This document shows, piece by piece, positions 19,226 to 29,006 of a stretch of 64,000 nt of DNA (positions within the stretch are counted from its first letter, which is position 1; every line of letters starts with the position of its first letter). Where the stretch lies: positions 868,001 through 932,000 of the forward strand of contig CANLUY010000002.1 in NCBI GenBank assembly GCA_947494435.1, given 5' to 3'. The translations under genes were made by a program, and so were the position numbers. The stretch comes from an uncultured Litoreibacter sp. (GTDB lineage: Bacteria; Pseudomonadota; Alphaproteobacteria; Rhodobacterales; Rhodobacteraceae). The notes beneath the pieces are model-generated. The model worked only from the letters and a program-made list of their open reading frames with translations, had not been told where the DNA came from and made no database searches.

Positions 19226-20397
19226 TCACGGTCACAGAAGCGCTTGACGCCCTCTTTGAGCTGGTCGTCCAATTACCAGCCGAAACCTGCCCGCTTTCAG
19301 ACGCGGCAGGTCGGACCTTGGCAAAATCCGTGGAAGCAAAACGGGCACAGCCGCCCTTCGCCGCATCTGCCATGGATGGCTATGCTGTTTTTGCGGATAT
19401 AAAACCCGGAATGACATTCAAAGTCATCGGTGAAGCTGCCGCCGGACACGGGTTCACAGGGCCGACATCGTTCCACAGTTGCGTACGGATTTTTACTGGC
19501 GCACCTGTCCCCGAGGGATCGACCCGCGTGATCATTCAAGAGGATGTGATCCGAGATGGCGATATAATCACGCTTCAAGATAATCTCGATAAAGGGACGC
19601 ATATCCGCCCTGCGGGAGGTGACTTCGAGGTTGGGGCCACCCTCAATGCGCCACGCGTCTTGAGCCCAGCAGATGTTGCCTTACTTGCTTCAATGAATAT
19701 CGCCGAGGTCCCGGTTGTCAGGCGACCAACGATTGCGCTGATCGCAACCGGCGATGAACTGGTAATGCCTGGTGAGCAACCCAATATTGACCAGATTATT
19801 GCGTCGAACACGTTCGGCCTGAAAGCGCTGTTCGAAGCTGCAGGGGCTGTCGTTCGGATGATCCCAATCGCAAAGGATATTGAAAGCTCGCTCGCAACGG
19901 CTCTGTCCCTTGCCGAAGGCAACGATCTGATTGTAACGATTGGCGGCGCTTCCGTCGGAGATCACGATATCGTCGGTCACGTTGCGGCAAGTCAGGGCCT
20001 TGAGCGGAGCTTTTATAAAGTCGCTATGCGACCCGGAAAACCTTTGATGGCCGGAAGGATTGGGAAATCTGCGCTTATTGGACTGCCAGGAAATCCCGTA
20101 TCATCAATGGTTTGTGGCGAAGTCTTTATCCTTCCTGTTCTTCAGAAAATGCTTGGATTGCCAGCTCAACCACGGCTGCAGCAAGTGTGCACACTCGCGC
20201 AACCTTTATCGAAGAATGGCCCACGAGAGCATTATATGCGTGCCTTTCTTGATCCAGTGTCGGGACAAGTTCAGGCATTTGAAAAACAAGACAGCTCTCT
20301 ATTAACGGTTCTTGCGAATGCAAACGCCCTGATCGTCAGACCGGCACATGATCCAGCCCGCGCAACGGGTGACGAGGTGGCCTATATAGCACTGTAG
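19222..20397 (+). CDS. moeA: Molybdopterin molybdenumtransferase
   Basis: Inserts molybdate into adenylated molybdopterin. The 391 residues show [27 protein letters not shown], the GDELVMPGE entry to the MoCF domain, [15 protein letters not shown], and the C-terminal [15 protein letters not shown] with [11 protein letters not shown]. Start is ATC-preceded and overlaps moaC by 4 bp (GTG/ATG region at 19222). It is the last tightly packed gene before lexA, which has its own promoter 30-65 bp upstream of its start. Confidence 0.96.
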   Translation: MITVTEALDALFELVVQLPAETCPLSDAAGRTLAKSVEAKRAQPPFAASAMDGYAVFADIKPGMTFKVIGEAAAGHGFTGPTSFHSCVRIFTGAPVPEGSTRVIIQEDVIRDGDIITLQDNLDKGTHIRPAGGDFEVGATLNAPRVLSPADVALLASMNIAEVPVVRRPTIALIATGDELVMPGEQPNIDQIIASNTFGLKALFEAAGAVVRMIPIAKDIESSLATALSLAEGNDLIVTIGGASVGDHDIVGHVAASQGLERSFYKVAMRPGKPLMAGRIGKSALIGLPGNPVSSMVCGEVFILPVLQKMLGLPAQPRLQQVCTLAQPLSKNGPREHYMRAFLDPVSGQVQAFEKQDSSLLTVLANANALIVRPAHDPARATGDEVAYIAL

Positions 20398-20417
20398 AGA
20401 CACCTCATTGGAACATG

Positions 20418-20446
20418 TTGACACAAAACAAGAACGTGGATAGAAC
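20418..20446 (+). promoter_or_regulatory. Likely lexA promoter
   Basis: TTGACA at 20418-20423, an exact -35 consensus, is followed after 17 bases by TAGAAC at 20441-20446 as -10. The -10 is covered by the LexA box, which fits autorepression. Confidence 0.6.
20432..20446 (+). promoter_or_regulatory. LexA (SOS) box in front of lexA
   Basis: GAACGTGGATAGAAC is an exact GAAC-N7-GAAC, the direct-repeat SOS box known in alphaproteobacteria (equivalent to GTTC-N7-GTTC). A further GAAC follows six bases later at 20453-20456. The box overlaps the proposed -10 of lexA. Confidence 0.85.
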
Positions 20447-20482
20447 ATTTGTGAACGAATTCCAGTCAGGGAGCCGGAACCA

Positions 20483-21187
20483 ATGCTGACAAAGAAGCAG
20501 TTAGATCTGTTGAAATTTATCCATACTCGCGTTCAGCGCGATGGTGTGACACCAAGCTTTGACGAGATGAAAGACGCTCTTGATCTGCGTTCGAAGTCAG
20601 GGATTCATCGCCTGATCACCGCATTGGAAGAACGCGGGTTTATTCAACGCCTTGCCCACCGCGCACGCGCGATTGAAATCGTGAAACTGCCAGATGCAAT
20701 TGATGGCGGTGTTGTTCCGAAGACGTCAGGATTTAATCCGAAGATTATCGAAGGCGACAAGACGGATCCGCCACGCAGTGCGATGCCTGTCTCGGACGTT
20801 CATGCGATTGAATTGCCTATCATGGGCCGCATCGCTGCCGGTACACCTATCGAAGCGATCAGTCAGGTCTCCAACCATGTTGCGGTGCCTGGAACGATGC
20901 TGTCAGGAAACGGGCATCACTATGCGCTTGAAGTGAAAGGCGACTCAATGATTGACGCGGGTATCAATGATGGCGATGTCGTCGTGATCCGGGAACAAAC
21001 CACGGCGGAAAATGGCGATATTGTTGTCGCTCTGGTCGAGGATGCGGAGGCCACGCTGAAGCGTTTCCGTCGTCATGGCTCCTCTATTGCGCTCGAACCT
21101 GCCAATGTGAATTATGAAACACGGGTTCTTCCGGATAATATGGTCAAAGTGCAAGGGCGTCTTGTCGGATTAATTCGGTCCTACTGA
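20483..21187 (+). CDS. lexA: SOS response repressor and self-cleaving protease
   Basis: Represses DNA-damage genes and cuts itself when RecA filaments form. The 234 residues have a winged helix-turn-helix at 1-65 ([20 protein letters not shown]), a linker, and a serine-protease latent domain. The cleavage bond is Ala119-Gly120 in [11 protein letters not shown], the nucleophile is Ser155 in GDSMIDAG, and the general base is Lys193 in ATLKRF. The start follows AGGGAG. An SOS box overlaps its promoter, so it very likely represses itself, and a Rho-independent terminator follows. Confidence 0.97.
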   Translation: MLTKKQLDLLKFIHTRVQRDGVTPSFDEMKDALDLRSKSGIHRLITALEERGFIQRLAHRARAIEIVKLPDAIDGGVVPKTSGFNPKIIEGDKTDPPRSAMPVSDVHAIELPIMGRIAAGTPIEAISQVSNHVAVPGTMLSGNGHHYALEVKGDSMIDAGINDGDVVVIREQTTAENGDIVVALVEDAEATLKRFRRHGSSIALEPANVNYETRVLPDNMVKVQGRLVGLIRSY

Positions 21188-21212
21188 AAATGCGACTTGT
21201 CGAAAGTTAAGT

Positions 21213-21240
21213 CCCCCTACGGTTACGTAGAGGGTCTTTT
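21213..21240 (+). terminator. Rho-independent terminator of lexA
   Basis: CCCCTACG, loop GTTA, CGTAG with one bulged A and GGG, then TCTTTT. It lies 26 bp past the lexA stop. The T-run reaches the comEC stop codon, so it may also serve comEC from the other side. Confidence 0.8.
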
Positions 21241-23314
21241 ATTGAGGCACCCACAGTCGATTACCTCGCACGAGACGGCTGGTTTTTACGATCAGACCCT
21301 CTTCGGTGGCATCAAGCGAAACAGAACCGGCCTGCTTTAAATCCTTCGCTGCAAGCCCATCACAGGGAAGCCTATCCTCGTAGAAAGGGAGGATCAGAAA
21401 ATCCTCTGACGCGCACAACTCTGACACATCCATAGCCGTGAGTTCCTTATCAGCACTATAGCGAATGTCATGCCCGCTCAGTTCAAAACCTGCATTTTTC
21501 CTTGAGAAATCCGCCCGCGCGACTGCCTGTTCTTGCGTGACACGGTTCGCATCATTTTCGCTCCAGACCCGTGCTGCGAAACCGTCGCCTTTGGGTTTGT
21601 TTAGCGCCCTGCCCTCTGGCGTCATTACCCCAATCAACATTCCTGTGTCCGACAGCAAGACGGCGGGTCTTTCAGTGATAGCCCACAAGCCCAAGGCTAA
21701 CGCCAGAACGGGTAAACCGATCAGACGGGTTAAACTTTGCAAAAGACAAAGCAGCGCACCAGCAACCGCTAGAATAGGAAGAACATGTGCATCGGGTGCT
21801 TTGATAAACCGCAAAGACCCATCCCAGCCTGACACGGTTTCTGCTACGAACAAGATCCATTTAACGCCGAGCCGCATCAACTCCAATCCGATTTGTTCAA
21901 GACCAATCGGTGCGAGGATCGCCGATAGAACGGCACCCGGCATGACGACCATACCCATCATCGGAACTGACAGTAGGTTGGCGATCAAGCCCCATTGCGC
22001 CATCTGATTGAAATGCAAAGCAGCAAACGGTGCTGTTGCAAAACCTGCAATTGCGGATGAAATCACCAGAGATGCAATATTTCTGGCCCAATTTGGCCAT
22101 CCCAACATTAAGTGGCGATCCCTGATATCTGCAAAAACCGCTACTAGAGCAGTTGTCGCTGCAAATGACATCTGAAACCCCGGTCCCGTTAATCCTTCAG
22201 GACTTAGACAAAGGACAATCAAAGCAGCCACTGCGACGGCACGAAGTGTCACAGCACGCCTGTCTAGGCAGATCGCAATGAGCATGACGGCCACCATTAC
22301 GAATGCGCGTTGGGTCGCAACATTCGCGCCAGACAGAGCAAGATAAAAAACGCCAACACAGAAGGCAGCAACAGCTGCAAGTTTCTTTGGGTTTGTGCGC
22401 ATCGCCGCCTGCGGAACAAACGCGAATCCAACGCGGATCAAAGTAAAAACGACCCCAGTCAGCAAGCCCATATGAAGGCCAGAGATCGCCAGAAGATGCG
22501 CAAGGTTAGAAGCCCTTAACGCATCGAGCGCGTCTTGATCGATTGAGGATCTGTCGCCTGTTAAAATGGCTGTTGCAAAGGCCCCTTCCCGTGCTGGCAA
22601 TCGATCGGTGATTGCACGTGAAAGCGTCATGCGAAGCCTAAAAATCCGCATTGATAGATTTCCCGCCTCGCCGGGATGCTGCAGCAAGACAGGCGTGCGT
22701 GTGTATCCGACGCCACCAAGCTTTTGAAACCACGCATGTCTCTGGAAATCGAAACCACCCGGTTCAACAGGACCTGAGGGCGGTGACAAATGACCAGCTG
22801 TCATCACGATCTGTCCCGGCTGCGGATCAAAGTAAGACTCTGGCCCATGCAGCGAAATGCGAACGCGCTCCGGTCGGTTGCGCGGTGCCATGCGATCTAG
22901 CCGAACCTGATCTAGCGTCAGCCGCACTTTGCCTGATCCGGACCGGTCGATCCCGACAATTCGTCCCTCGATAGGCCCGTAATACCGATATTCTAACACC
23001 GGCGCCGCGCTGTGATGTGCATGGAGACCAGCGGTGACAAACCCGAGACCCAGAAAACACATCGCCCATGCAGTTGGCAAAACTGCTGGCGCTTGCCGGA
23101 ACGCAAATGGCGACAAGAGAGAGAGGACTGCGATGATCAGGTAAGCTGATAGGGCTGGCTCAACGGTCAACGCGAAGTAGAGGCCAATTCCAGCACCAAA
23201 GAACACAGGTGTCCAAATGAAGAACCATCCCTGCACAAGTATTTCGAAAGCAAGACCGCTTTGCGCATGACGGTTCGTCCTCGCGTGGCGCTGCGGCACA
23301 CTTGTTTCCATCAT
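21239..23314 (-). CDS. comEC: ComEC/Rec2-family DNA-uptake channel protein
   Basis: Polytopic inner-membrane protein related to the channel that carries single-stranded DNA in natural transformation. 691 residues: N-terminal membrane helices and a DUF4131-like soluble domain (about residues 60-200), then the competence core with LLAISGLHMGLLTGVVF and at least eight more helices. The metallo-beta-lactamase domain common at the C-terminus of Firmicute ComEC is not recognisable; the last ~130 residues are a short soluble tail. It converges on lexA and diverges from gltX. Many alphaproteobacteria carry such a gene without known competence, so a transformation role is inferred only. Confidence 0.9.
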   Translation of the reverse strand: MMETSVPQRHARTNRHAQSGLAFEILVQGWFFIWTPVFFGAGIGLYFALTVEPALSAYLIIAVLSLLSPFAFRQAPAVLPTAWAMCFLGLGFVTAGLHAHHSAAPVLEYRYYGPIEGRIVGIDRSGSGKVRLTLDQVRLDRMAPRNRPERVRISLHGPESYFDPQPGQIVMTAGHLSPPSGPVEPGGFDFQRHAWFQKLGGVGYTRTPVLLQHPGEAGNLSMRIFRLRMTLSRAITDRLPAREGAFATAILTGDRSSIDQDALDALRASNLAHLLAISGLHMGLLTGVVFTLIRVGFAFVPQAAMRTNPKKLAAVAAFCVGVFYLALSGANVATQRAFVMVAVMLIAICLDRRAVTLRAVAVAALIVLCLSPEGLTGPGFQMSFAATTALVAVFADIRDRHLMLGWPNWARNIASLVISSAIAGFATAPFAALHFNQMAQWGLIANLLSVPMMGMVVMPGAVLSAILAPIGLEQIGLELMRLGVKWILFVAETVSGWDGSLRFIKAPDAHVLPILAVAGALLCLLQSLTRLIGLPVLALALGLWAITERPAVLLSDTGMLIGVMTPEGRALNKPKGDGFAARVWSENDANRVTQEQAVARADFSRKNAGFELSGHDIRYSADKELTAMDVSELCASEDFLILPFYEDRLPCDGLAAKDLKQAGSVSLDATEEGLIVKTSRLVRGNRLWVPQ

Positions 23315-23390
23315 CAGACCGGCCTAAACACCCGTGAGTTTTGCCCGCGCAGTGTCGCGCTTCTTGGTTTCCGAAAGGTTAATCAGCCCC

Positions 23391-24824
23391 ATGCCTGATA
23401 CGTCGTCCCCACAGCAAGTTGTCACCCGCTTTGCCCCATCCCCGACGGGATATCTACATATTGGCGGTGCGCGTACTGCCTTGTTTAATTGGCTCTATAC
23501 ACGTGGACGCGGCGGGAAATTTCTGCTGCGCATTGAAGACACGGATCGTGCCCGCTCAACTCCCGAAGCGACACAGGCCATTCTTGACGGATTGTCATGG
23601 CTTGGTCTCGACTGGGACGGAGAAGCCAGTTCGCAATTTGAAAGTGCCGCCCGGCACGCCGCTGTCGCACATGAGCTTTTGGCGCAAGGCAAAGCATATA
23701 AGTGCTTTGCCACGCAGGACGAAATAGCTGCCTTCCGCGAGGAGGCCAAAGCAAACGGAACTTCGACTTTGTATCGTTCCCCTTGGCGCGATGTGGCCGA
23801 GGCTGATTATCCTGACCTTCCCTATGTGGTCCGGATCAAAGCCCCGCAAGTCGGAGACATTTCAATTGAAGATGCAGTTCAAGGCACAGTCACATGGAGA
23901 GCTGACACGCTCGACGATATGGTCCTTCTGCGCTCTGATGGCAGTCCCGTGTATATGCTGGCCGTTGTTGTGGACGATTACGATATGGGTGTCACTCATG
24001 TGATCCGTGGGGATGACCACCTCGCCAATGCTGCACGGCAATCCTTGATCTACACTGCAATGGGCTGGGACCTACCAACATTTGCGCACATTCCATTGAT
24101 CCATGGGCCCGATGGCAAGAAGTTATCCAAGCGTCATGGCGCACTTGGTGTCGAGGAATATCGGGCAATGGGATATACGCCAGCAGGGTTACGCAATTAT
24201 CTGGCACGTTTAGGCTGGAGCCACGGCGACGATGAAGTCTTCACAGACACCCAAGCCCTGGAATGGTTCGACCTTGGCGGCATCGGAAAAGCACCTGCCC
24301 GTCTCGACTTTAAGAAAATGGAAAACATTAATGGTCATCACATCGCCATGAGTGACGATGAGACATTAATGAACGATATTGAGGCCTTCGCGCACAATAG
24401 TGAAACGCACAGTCATTGTGCACAACTTTCGCAACTGCAGAAAGATGCGTTAAAAAGCGCACTTCCTTTGATCAAGACCAACTCAAAAACCCTGGGGGCC
24501 CTTCTGAATAAGGCGCATTTTGTCCTCGGCAGCCGGCCATTCACTCCAGATGAGAAAGCATCAAAGCACCTTGATCCGGTATCCCGTGGTATACTGAATG
24601 AATTGACGCCGCAGTTGCAAACTGCTAGTTGGAGCCGTGAAACGCTTGAGAGCGTATTAAACGGTTACGCAGCATCCAAGGAGATGGGATTTGGCAAATT
24701 GGCTGGCCCCCTTCGCGCTGCACTTGCCGGACGTGCAGTAACTCCCAGTGTCTTCGATATGATGATGCTGATCGGGAAAGAGGAAACCCTCGCCCGACTG
24801 GAGGATGCCGCTGTGTCCGACTAA
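23391..24824 (+). CDS. gltX: Glutamate--tRNA ligase
   Basis: Charges tRNA-Glu with glutamate (and possibly tRNA-Gln in organisms using the amidotransferase route). The start is set at the ATG at 23391 (MPDTSSPQQ), since family members begin just before [19 protein letters not shown]; the in-frame GTG at 23334 adds 19 residues without homology. The HIGH motif is [14 protein letters not shown] and the KMSKS motif is [11 protein letters not shown]. The anticodon-binding C-terminal domain is complete (478 residues). Alphaproteobacteria often have two GltX paralogues; this window cannot tell which this is. Confidence 0.95.
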   Translation: MPDTSSPQQVVTRFAPSPTGYLHIGGARTALFNWLYTRGRGGKFLLRIEDTDRARSTPEATQAILDGLSWLGLDWDGEASSQFESAARHAAVAHELLAQGKAYKCFATQDEIAAFREEAKANGTSTLYRSPWRDVAEADYPDLPYVVRIKAPQVGDISIEDAVQGTVTWRADTLDDMVLLRSDGSPVYMLAVVVDDYDMGVTHVIRGDDHLANAARQSLIYTAMGWDLPTFAHIPLIHGPDGKKLSKRHGALGVEEYRAMGYTPAGLRNYLARLGWSHGDDEVFTDTQALEWFDLGGIGKAPARLDFKKMENINGHHIAMSDDETLMNDIEAFAHNSETHSHCAQLSQLQKDALKSALPLIKTNSKTLGALLNKAHFVLGSRPFTPDEKASKHLDPVSRGILNELTPQLQTASWSRETLESVLNGYAASKEMGFGKLAGPLRAALAGRAVTPSVFDMMMLIGKEETLARLEDAAVSD

Positions 24825-24934
24825 CGGCTTGTCAGATTTTGATGAGCCTACGGCCACTTTTTGGGGGCCAATTTGACAATTAGGGAGGAATGACGACCGC
24901 GTTATCCCCCTCCGACACTTAGAAAGGGTGCACC

Positions 24935-26224
24935 ATGGCTGATAAAACTGCAAAACTGATCTTCGACGATAAAGAGATCGAATTGCCAATGATGTCCCCG
25001 ACTGCTGGTCCGGATGTTATCGACATCTCAAAACTATACGCACAGGGCAATGTCTTCACCTACGACCCCGGCTTCACATCCACCGCTGCTTGCGACTCAA
25101 CCATCACGTATATTGATGGCGGCAAGGGTGAGTTGCTGCACCGCGGTTATCCAATTGACCAGTTGGCTAAGGACTCCCACTATCTTGAGGTCTGCTATCT
25201 GCTGCTTTACGGCGAGCTACCATCTGCTGCACAGCTCGAAGACTTTGAGAGCCGTGTCACAAATCACACGATGATTCATGAGCAAATGATGTTTCTTTTC
25301 CGTGGCTTCCGCCGCGATGCTCACCCAATGGCCATTATGAACGGCGTGGTTGGTGCGATGTCTGCCTTTTACCACGACTCCACAGATATCAGCGATCCAT
25401 GGCAGCGCGAAGTTGCCTCCATACGTATGATCGCCAAAATGCCAACAATTGCAGCAATGGCCTACAAGTTCACCATCGGCCAGCCGTTTGTGTACCCCCG
25501 CAATGATCTTGACTACGCATCAAACTTCTTACGCATGTGTTTCTCCGTTCCGTGTGAAGATTACCAAGTGAACCCAATCCTCAGCCGTGCGATGGATCGG
25601 ATTTTCACTTTGCACGCAGACCATGAGCAAAATGCATCGACATCGACGGTGCGTTTGGCATCCTCATCTGGTGCAAATCCGTTTGCGTGTATTGCCGCTG
25701 GCATCGCATGTCTTTGGGGTCCAGCGCATGGCGGTGCAAACCAAGCCTGTCTGGAAATGCTGCGCGAGATTGGAACGGTCGATCGCATTCCGGAATTTAT
25801 TGCCCGCGCAAAAGACAAAAACGACCCATTCCGCCTGATGGGCTTTGGACACCGGGTTTACAAAAACTTCGATCCACGAGCTAAAGTCCTTAAGCAATCT
25901 GCGGATGAAGTGCTGGACCTGCTCGGTGTTGAAGACAACGCTGTACTTCAGGTTGCTAAAGAACTTGAGAAACAAGCTCTGGCCGACCCCTACTTCGCCG
26001 AGAAGAAACTGTTCCCGAATGTTGATTTTTATTCGGGCATTATCCTCGAGGCGATGGGCTTCCCAACGTCAATGTTCACGCCCATTTTTGCCCTATCACG
26101 CACGGTTGGCTGGATTTCTCAGTGGAAGGAAATGATTGCTGATCCAAAGATGAAAATTGGTCGTCCGCGTCAACTTTATCAAGGTGAGACGCTGCGCAAC
26201 TACGTCGATATCGAAAAGCGCTAA
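24935..26224 (+). CDS. gltA: Citrate synthase
   Basis: Joins acetyl-CoA and oxaloacetate to citrate, the entry to the TCA cycle. The 429 residues match the hexameric type II enzyme of Gram-negative bacteria. Catalytic positions are in [15 protein letters not shown] (His), [17 protein letters not shown] (His) and [14 protein letters not shown] (Asp). The N-terminal beta-rich segment [24 protein letters not shown] is typical of this type. It has a good AAAGG ribosome site, stands 110 bp after gltX, and ends at a clear terminator. Confidence 0.98.
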   Translation: MADKTAKLIFDDKEIELPMMSPTAGPDVIDISKLYAQGNVFTYDPGFTSTAACDSTITYIDGGKGELLHRGYPIDQLAKDSHYLEVCYLLLYGELPSAAQLEDFESRVTNHTMIHEQMMFLFRGFRRDAHPMAIMNGVVGAMSAFYHDSTDISDPWQREVASIRMIAKMPTIAAMAYKFTIGQPFVYPRNDLDYASNFLRMCFSVPCEDYQVNPILSRAMDRIFTLHADHEQNASTSTVRLASSSGANPFACIAAGIACLWGPAHGGANQACLEMLREIGTVDRIPEFIARAKDKNDPFRLMGFGHRVYKNFDPRAKVLKQSADEVLDLLGVEDNAVLQVAKELEKQALADPYFAEKKLFPNVDFYSGIILEAMGFPTSMFTPIFALSRTVGWISQWKEMIADPKMKIGRPRQLYQGETLRNYVDIEKR

Positions 26225-26246
26225 CGACTTTCTTCAAAAACGAAAC

Positions 26247-26276
26247 AAGGCCGGGTACATAAGTGCCCGGCTTTCT
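26247..26276 (+). terminator. Rho-independent terminator of gltA
   Basis: Nine-pair stem GCCGGGTAC / GTGCCCGGC (one G-T wobble) with an ATAA loop, followed by TTTCT, 23 bp past the gltA stop. Confidence 0.85.
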
Positions 26277-26399
26277 ACATTTTTAGACATCTCTTAGTGA
26301 AACGTCCGAATTCAGACTCAATTCTGACCTTCGAAATACCAACGCACTGGATATCGAATGATCTCACGTCAAAAAAGATGACGACACGAGGACTTCAAC

Positions 26400-26945
26400 A
26401 TGGCGCAACTGCGCGTTCAACTTCCAGGTAATTTGCCTGGAGAGATAGTGGTATCGCCACGATCATTGGACACGTTCGATTGCCGCGTCTGTCTAGCTAA
26501 ACACGCTGGTGTTATCTCAAATTTGAAGCTCCCAGCGCGATCAGGCATTCAGACGTACCCAGTTGATGCAAGTGACAACGGCCAAGCAGCTAAAGGCGCG
26601 CTGTTCCAATTTACTGCGCCGTTTGCGTTCAAACTGTCTGATCTCGCTGGCATGCTGTTGAGCTTCACTGTTCTCCAATCCGATGGAACAGAAATTACCG
26701 TCGTTACAAAGCTCCCTCGAAGTGACGATGCCAAAACACCTACTGACCCTGAGTTCACTCCGCTTTCAGCGATGATCGAAGATGACGACATCCTGCTTGC
26801 ATCGTTTGAACACTCTGCACATTCACCGTCAGAACTGCAAAATAGCTGCAATGAAGTCGTCGAGAGGCCACCGCTTCATTTTATCGAGGTCGAGGATGAT
26901 GACGGGTTTGTTCTGTTCGCCGATACCAGACTCACAACGACTTAG
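26400..26945 (+). CDS. Hypothetical protein, 181 residues
   Basis: Not recognised. The ATG follows GAGGA at good spacing. The product has no signal peptide or membrane helix. It begins with a beta-rich PGNLPGEIVVSPRSLDTFDC segment, has a CxxC pair in DCRVCLAKH (about residues 28-31), and is acidic towards the end (VEVEDDD-like FIEVEDDDG). A central AFKLSDLAGMLLSFTVLQ strand-rich part suggests a folded domain. It stands alone after gltA and its stop codon overlaps that of the paaG-like gene by 3-4 bases, tail to tail. Confidence 0.75.
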   Translation: MAQLRVQLPGNLPGEIVVSPRSLDTFDCRVCLAKHAGVISNLKLPARSGIQTYPVDASDNGQAAKGALFQFTAPFAFKLSDLAGMLLSFTVLQSDGTEITVVTKLPRSDDAKTPTDPEFTPLSAMIEDDDILLASFEHSAHSPSELQNSCNEVVERPPLHFIEVEDDDGFVLFADTRLTTT

Positions 26946-27718
26946 CGCCCCTCAAAATGAGCTGCGCGCTTATCTAGAAATGCCAACACACCTTCGCGGA
27001 AATCATGGCTCTTGCCCAATTCACCCTGAAGTTTTGCTTCGAGCATAAGTTGTTTTTCCAGACTGTTATCATAGGATTTTCTAAGGGCTTGTTTCACCCG
27101 CTGGAAGGCAGCGGTTGGCCCGCTAGCAAGGTGCGAAGCGCGTTCCTTCCAGACAGACGCAAAGTCTTCGTCAGGGACGGCTTCCCAGATCATCCCCCAT
27201 TCAGAGGCTTGCGTCGCTGTAACAGGCTCTGCAAACAAAGACGCGCCCATCGCTTTTGCCAATCCGATTTGTCGCGGCAAAAAGTAAGTGCCGCCTGCAT
27301 CAGGAATTAGCCCGATGCGTGTAAACGCCTGCAAAAACACAGCGCTCTCTTTGGCAATCACGACATCGGCGGATAGCGCGAGATTGGCGCCTGCGCCTGC
27401 AGCCGGTCCATTCACCGCAGAGATTGTCGGGATCTTGCAGTCGTAGATCGCCGTAAGCATGGGTACATATTCGTCCCGCAAGGTGCGTTCCAAATCGATT
27501 GACGCGACGCTGGCGCGATCCCCAAGGTCCTGACCTGAACAAAACGCCCGCCCCTTGCCTGTCATTACCAGAACACGCGCTTCTTTTTCGGCAGCTTTAA
27601 CAGCGTGCAAAATCTCTGCACGCATTTGAGTGTTCAGCGCATTCATGACGTCGGGGCGCGAAAACTCAATCACTCCGATGTGGTTTCGGACCGAATATTT
27701 GAGCGTATCATACTGCAT
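26942..27718 (-). CDS. paaG: Enoyl-CoA hydratase/isomerase, PaaG-like
   Basis: Crotonase-fold acyl-CoA enzyme of 258 residues. The layout is closest to PaaG, the ring 1,2-epoxyphenylacetyl-CoA isomerase: GKGRAFCSGQDLGDR, NGPAAGAGANLALSADVVIA forming the oxyanion hole, AFTRIGLIPDAGGTYFLPR with the catalytic Asp, ASEWGMIWEAVPDE, and a C-terminal REGVLAFLDKRAAHF. None of the other phenylacetate genes (paaA-E, Z, K) is near, so PaaG function is inferred from sequence pattern alone; a general fatty-acid enoyl-CoA hydratase is the alternative. It is last in a minus-strand series after the holin. Confidence 0.82.
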   Translation of the reverse strand: MQYDTLKYSVRNHIGVIEFSRPDVMNALNTQMRAEILHAVKAAEKEARVLVMTGKGRAFCSGQDLGDRASVASIDLERTLRDEYVPMLTAIYDCKIPTISAVNGPAAGAGANLALSADVVIAKESAVFLQAFTRIGLIPDAGGTYFLPRQIGLAKAMGASLFAEPVTATQASEWGMIWEAVPDEDFASVWKERASHLASGPTAAFQRVKQALRKSYDNSLEKQLMLEAKLQGELGKSHDFREGVLAFLDKRAAHFEGR

Positions 27719-27802
27719 GCCAAGGTCCTTTTTTCTAACCTACCTCGCAAGATAGCGAACTAATCGGTTTAGAAAAGAGGAACCTCCCGTCATTTGCAAG
27801 AT

Positions 27803-28315
27803 TTACCCGCCCCTCCGTGCGCGCCATGCCTCAAGGGCCGCATTCGTACTTGGCCTTTCCAAGTCGCGATCTTCATCGCTCGGCAATTGGGGACGAACAA
27901 TATCAACACGTCTTGAGCGTTTGTTAGGTGACCGCGCATAGTGCAATTCACGCGCGCCAAAATAGAAACTGACAATCGCCCCGAGAAGCCACCAAAGTGG
28001 ATCAGGTACCAATGCCAGACCTTGCATGCGCGGCGCAAACCCCGCTGGATCAACCATCGCATACACAAAAAGCCCGATAGTGCCCAAGGCAAGCATTGGT
28101 CGCGGCAGCCGGTTTAGGCCATTCATCAACGCGTCAAACCAACCGGGACGTCCATGCTGAAATTCAGTACCATGCTGACCAAGCGCGGCAATATAGGCGT
28201 CATGCTTAAGCTGGCGCGCGCGCGTGGCGTTAGGACGGAAGCCATCAGCAACTTGCCCAACAGTTCTTGTCAGATTCGCGGCACCACCGCCCAATATCGA
28301 CTGTATCAACCCCAT
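27803..28315 (-). CDS. Holin-like three-TM membrane protein, GTA lysis type
   Basis: About 170 residues. Matches the pattern of the 3-TM holin family found with Rhodobacterales gene transfer agents: N-terminal GLIQSILGGGAANLTRTVGQVADGFRPN-type amphipathic region, then hydrophobic segments around MLALGTIGLFVYAMVDP and LWWLLGAIVSFYFGARELHY, and a basic C-terminal tail. It would form holes in the inner membrane and release the endolysin. The ATG at 28315 has GAGGA seven bases upstream; the longer reading from 28393 overlaps the endolysin more and is less likely. It overlaps the endolysin stop by 10 bp. Confidence 0.8.
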   Translation of the reverse strand: MGLIQSILGGGAANLTRTVGQVADGFRPNATRARQLKHDAYIAALGQHGTEFQHGRPGWFDALMNGLNRLPRPMLALGTIGLFVYAMVDPAGFAPRMQGLALVPDPLWWLLGAIVSFYFGARELHYARSPNKRSRRVDIVRPQLPSDEDRDLERPSTNAALEAWRARRGG

Positions 28316-28917
28316 GACGATGTCCTCGCGCGATGCTCCGCATTTGTCAGATGATACTGTGGCGAAATAAATTTCTCTGCACGAGTGATCCATCCGCCTT
28401 TGCCACCACGCTTTGTTCGAGCATATTTCCGAGACGCCCGACGACGATCGCCAATCCTGTAATAGTAGTCCCGCCGCGCAATCCCATAGGCATCGACAAG
28501 ATACTCCTGCGCCTCATCGAATGCAGCGAAGCAAACACGAATGGTCTGCGGCCCAATCACACCATCCCGCGCAATGTCATATCCCATCTCAAGCAGAAGC
28601 GATTGGAGGATTTTTACTGCGTTTGAGCCTGCATTGACCTGCATGTCATAAACGCTGGCTTGCAGAGGTTGCGGCAAAGCATTGATCTTTGGGCGTCGAT
28701 AGTAATGGTCGATAAATATCTCGGCAGCCTGTGCCCTGCTCAGTGATTTCACATCTGCAACCGTGACTGCACCATCTCCGGTCAGATCCAATCCGAGCCG
28801 GCGCATTGTGTGGATAGTCACTCCATAGTTTGTGGCGCCACCCGGATCATCCGGATCGTTCACATAGCCCCCTTCGGAGCGCAAAATTTCCTCGGTTATG
28901 TCTTCTACGGTCATCAT
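28306..28917 (-). CDS. Endolysin: holin-associated N-acetylmuramidase (GH108 type)
   Basis: Peptidoglycan hydrolase of about 203 residues. The N-terminus has the GH108 catalytic pattern EILRSEGGYVNDPDDPGG with the Glu of EGGY, then TNYGVTI. A peptidoglycan-binding-type 3 domain follows (ALPQPLQASVYDMQVNAG, DGVIGPQTIRVCF, YYYRIGDRR). It has no signal peptide, so it needs a holin, which is the next gene with a 10-bp overlap. Two ATG codons (28917 and 28914) are equivalent starts. In Rhodobacter capsulatus the gene transfer agent uses an equivalent endolysin/holin pair away from its head-tail cluster; no phage structural genes are seen here. Confidence 0.85.
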   Translation of the reverse strand: MMTVEDITEEILRSEGGYVNDPDDPGGATNYGVTIHTMRRLGLDLTGDGAVTVADVKSLSRAQAAEIFIDHYYRRPKINALPQPLQASVYDMQVNAGSNAVKILQSLLLEMGYDIARDGVIGPQTIRVCFAAFDEAQEYLVDAYGIARRDYYYRIGDRRRASRKYARTKRGGKGGWITRAEKFISPQYHLTNAEHRARTSSWG

Positions 28918-29006
28918 CGCAACAGCCCCACTAAGATTTAGCGGCACTTTGCATGGAACTGGTTAACTGAATGAAAGTCCTGCGCGCGTTGCTCGGACGG
29001 AAGATG

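Noticed and set aside
28961-28967. CtrA site upstream of the endolysin (TTAAC)
   Set aside because: Only a half-site is present; the second TTAA at the required spacing is absent.
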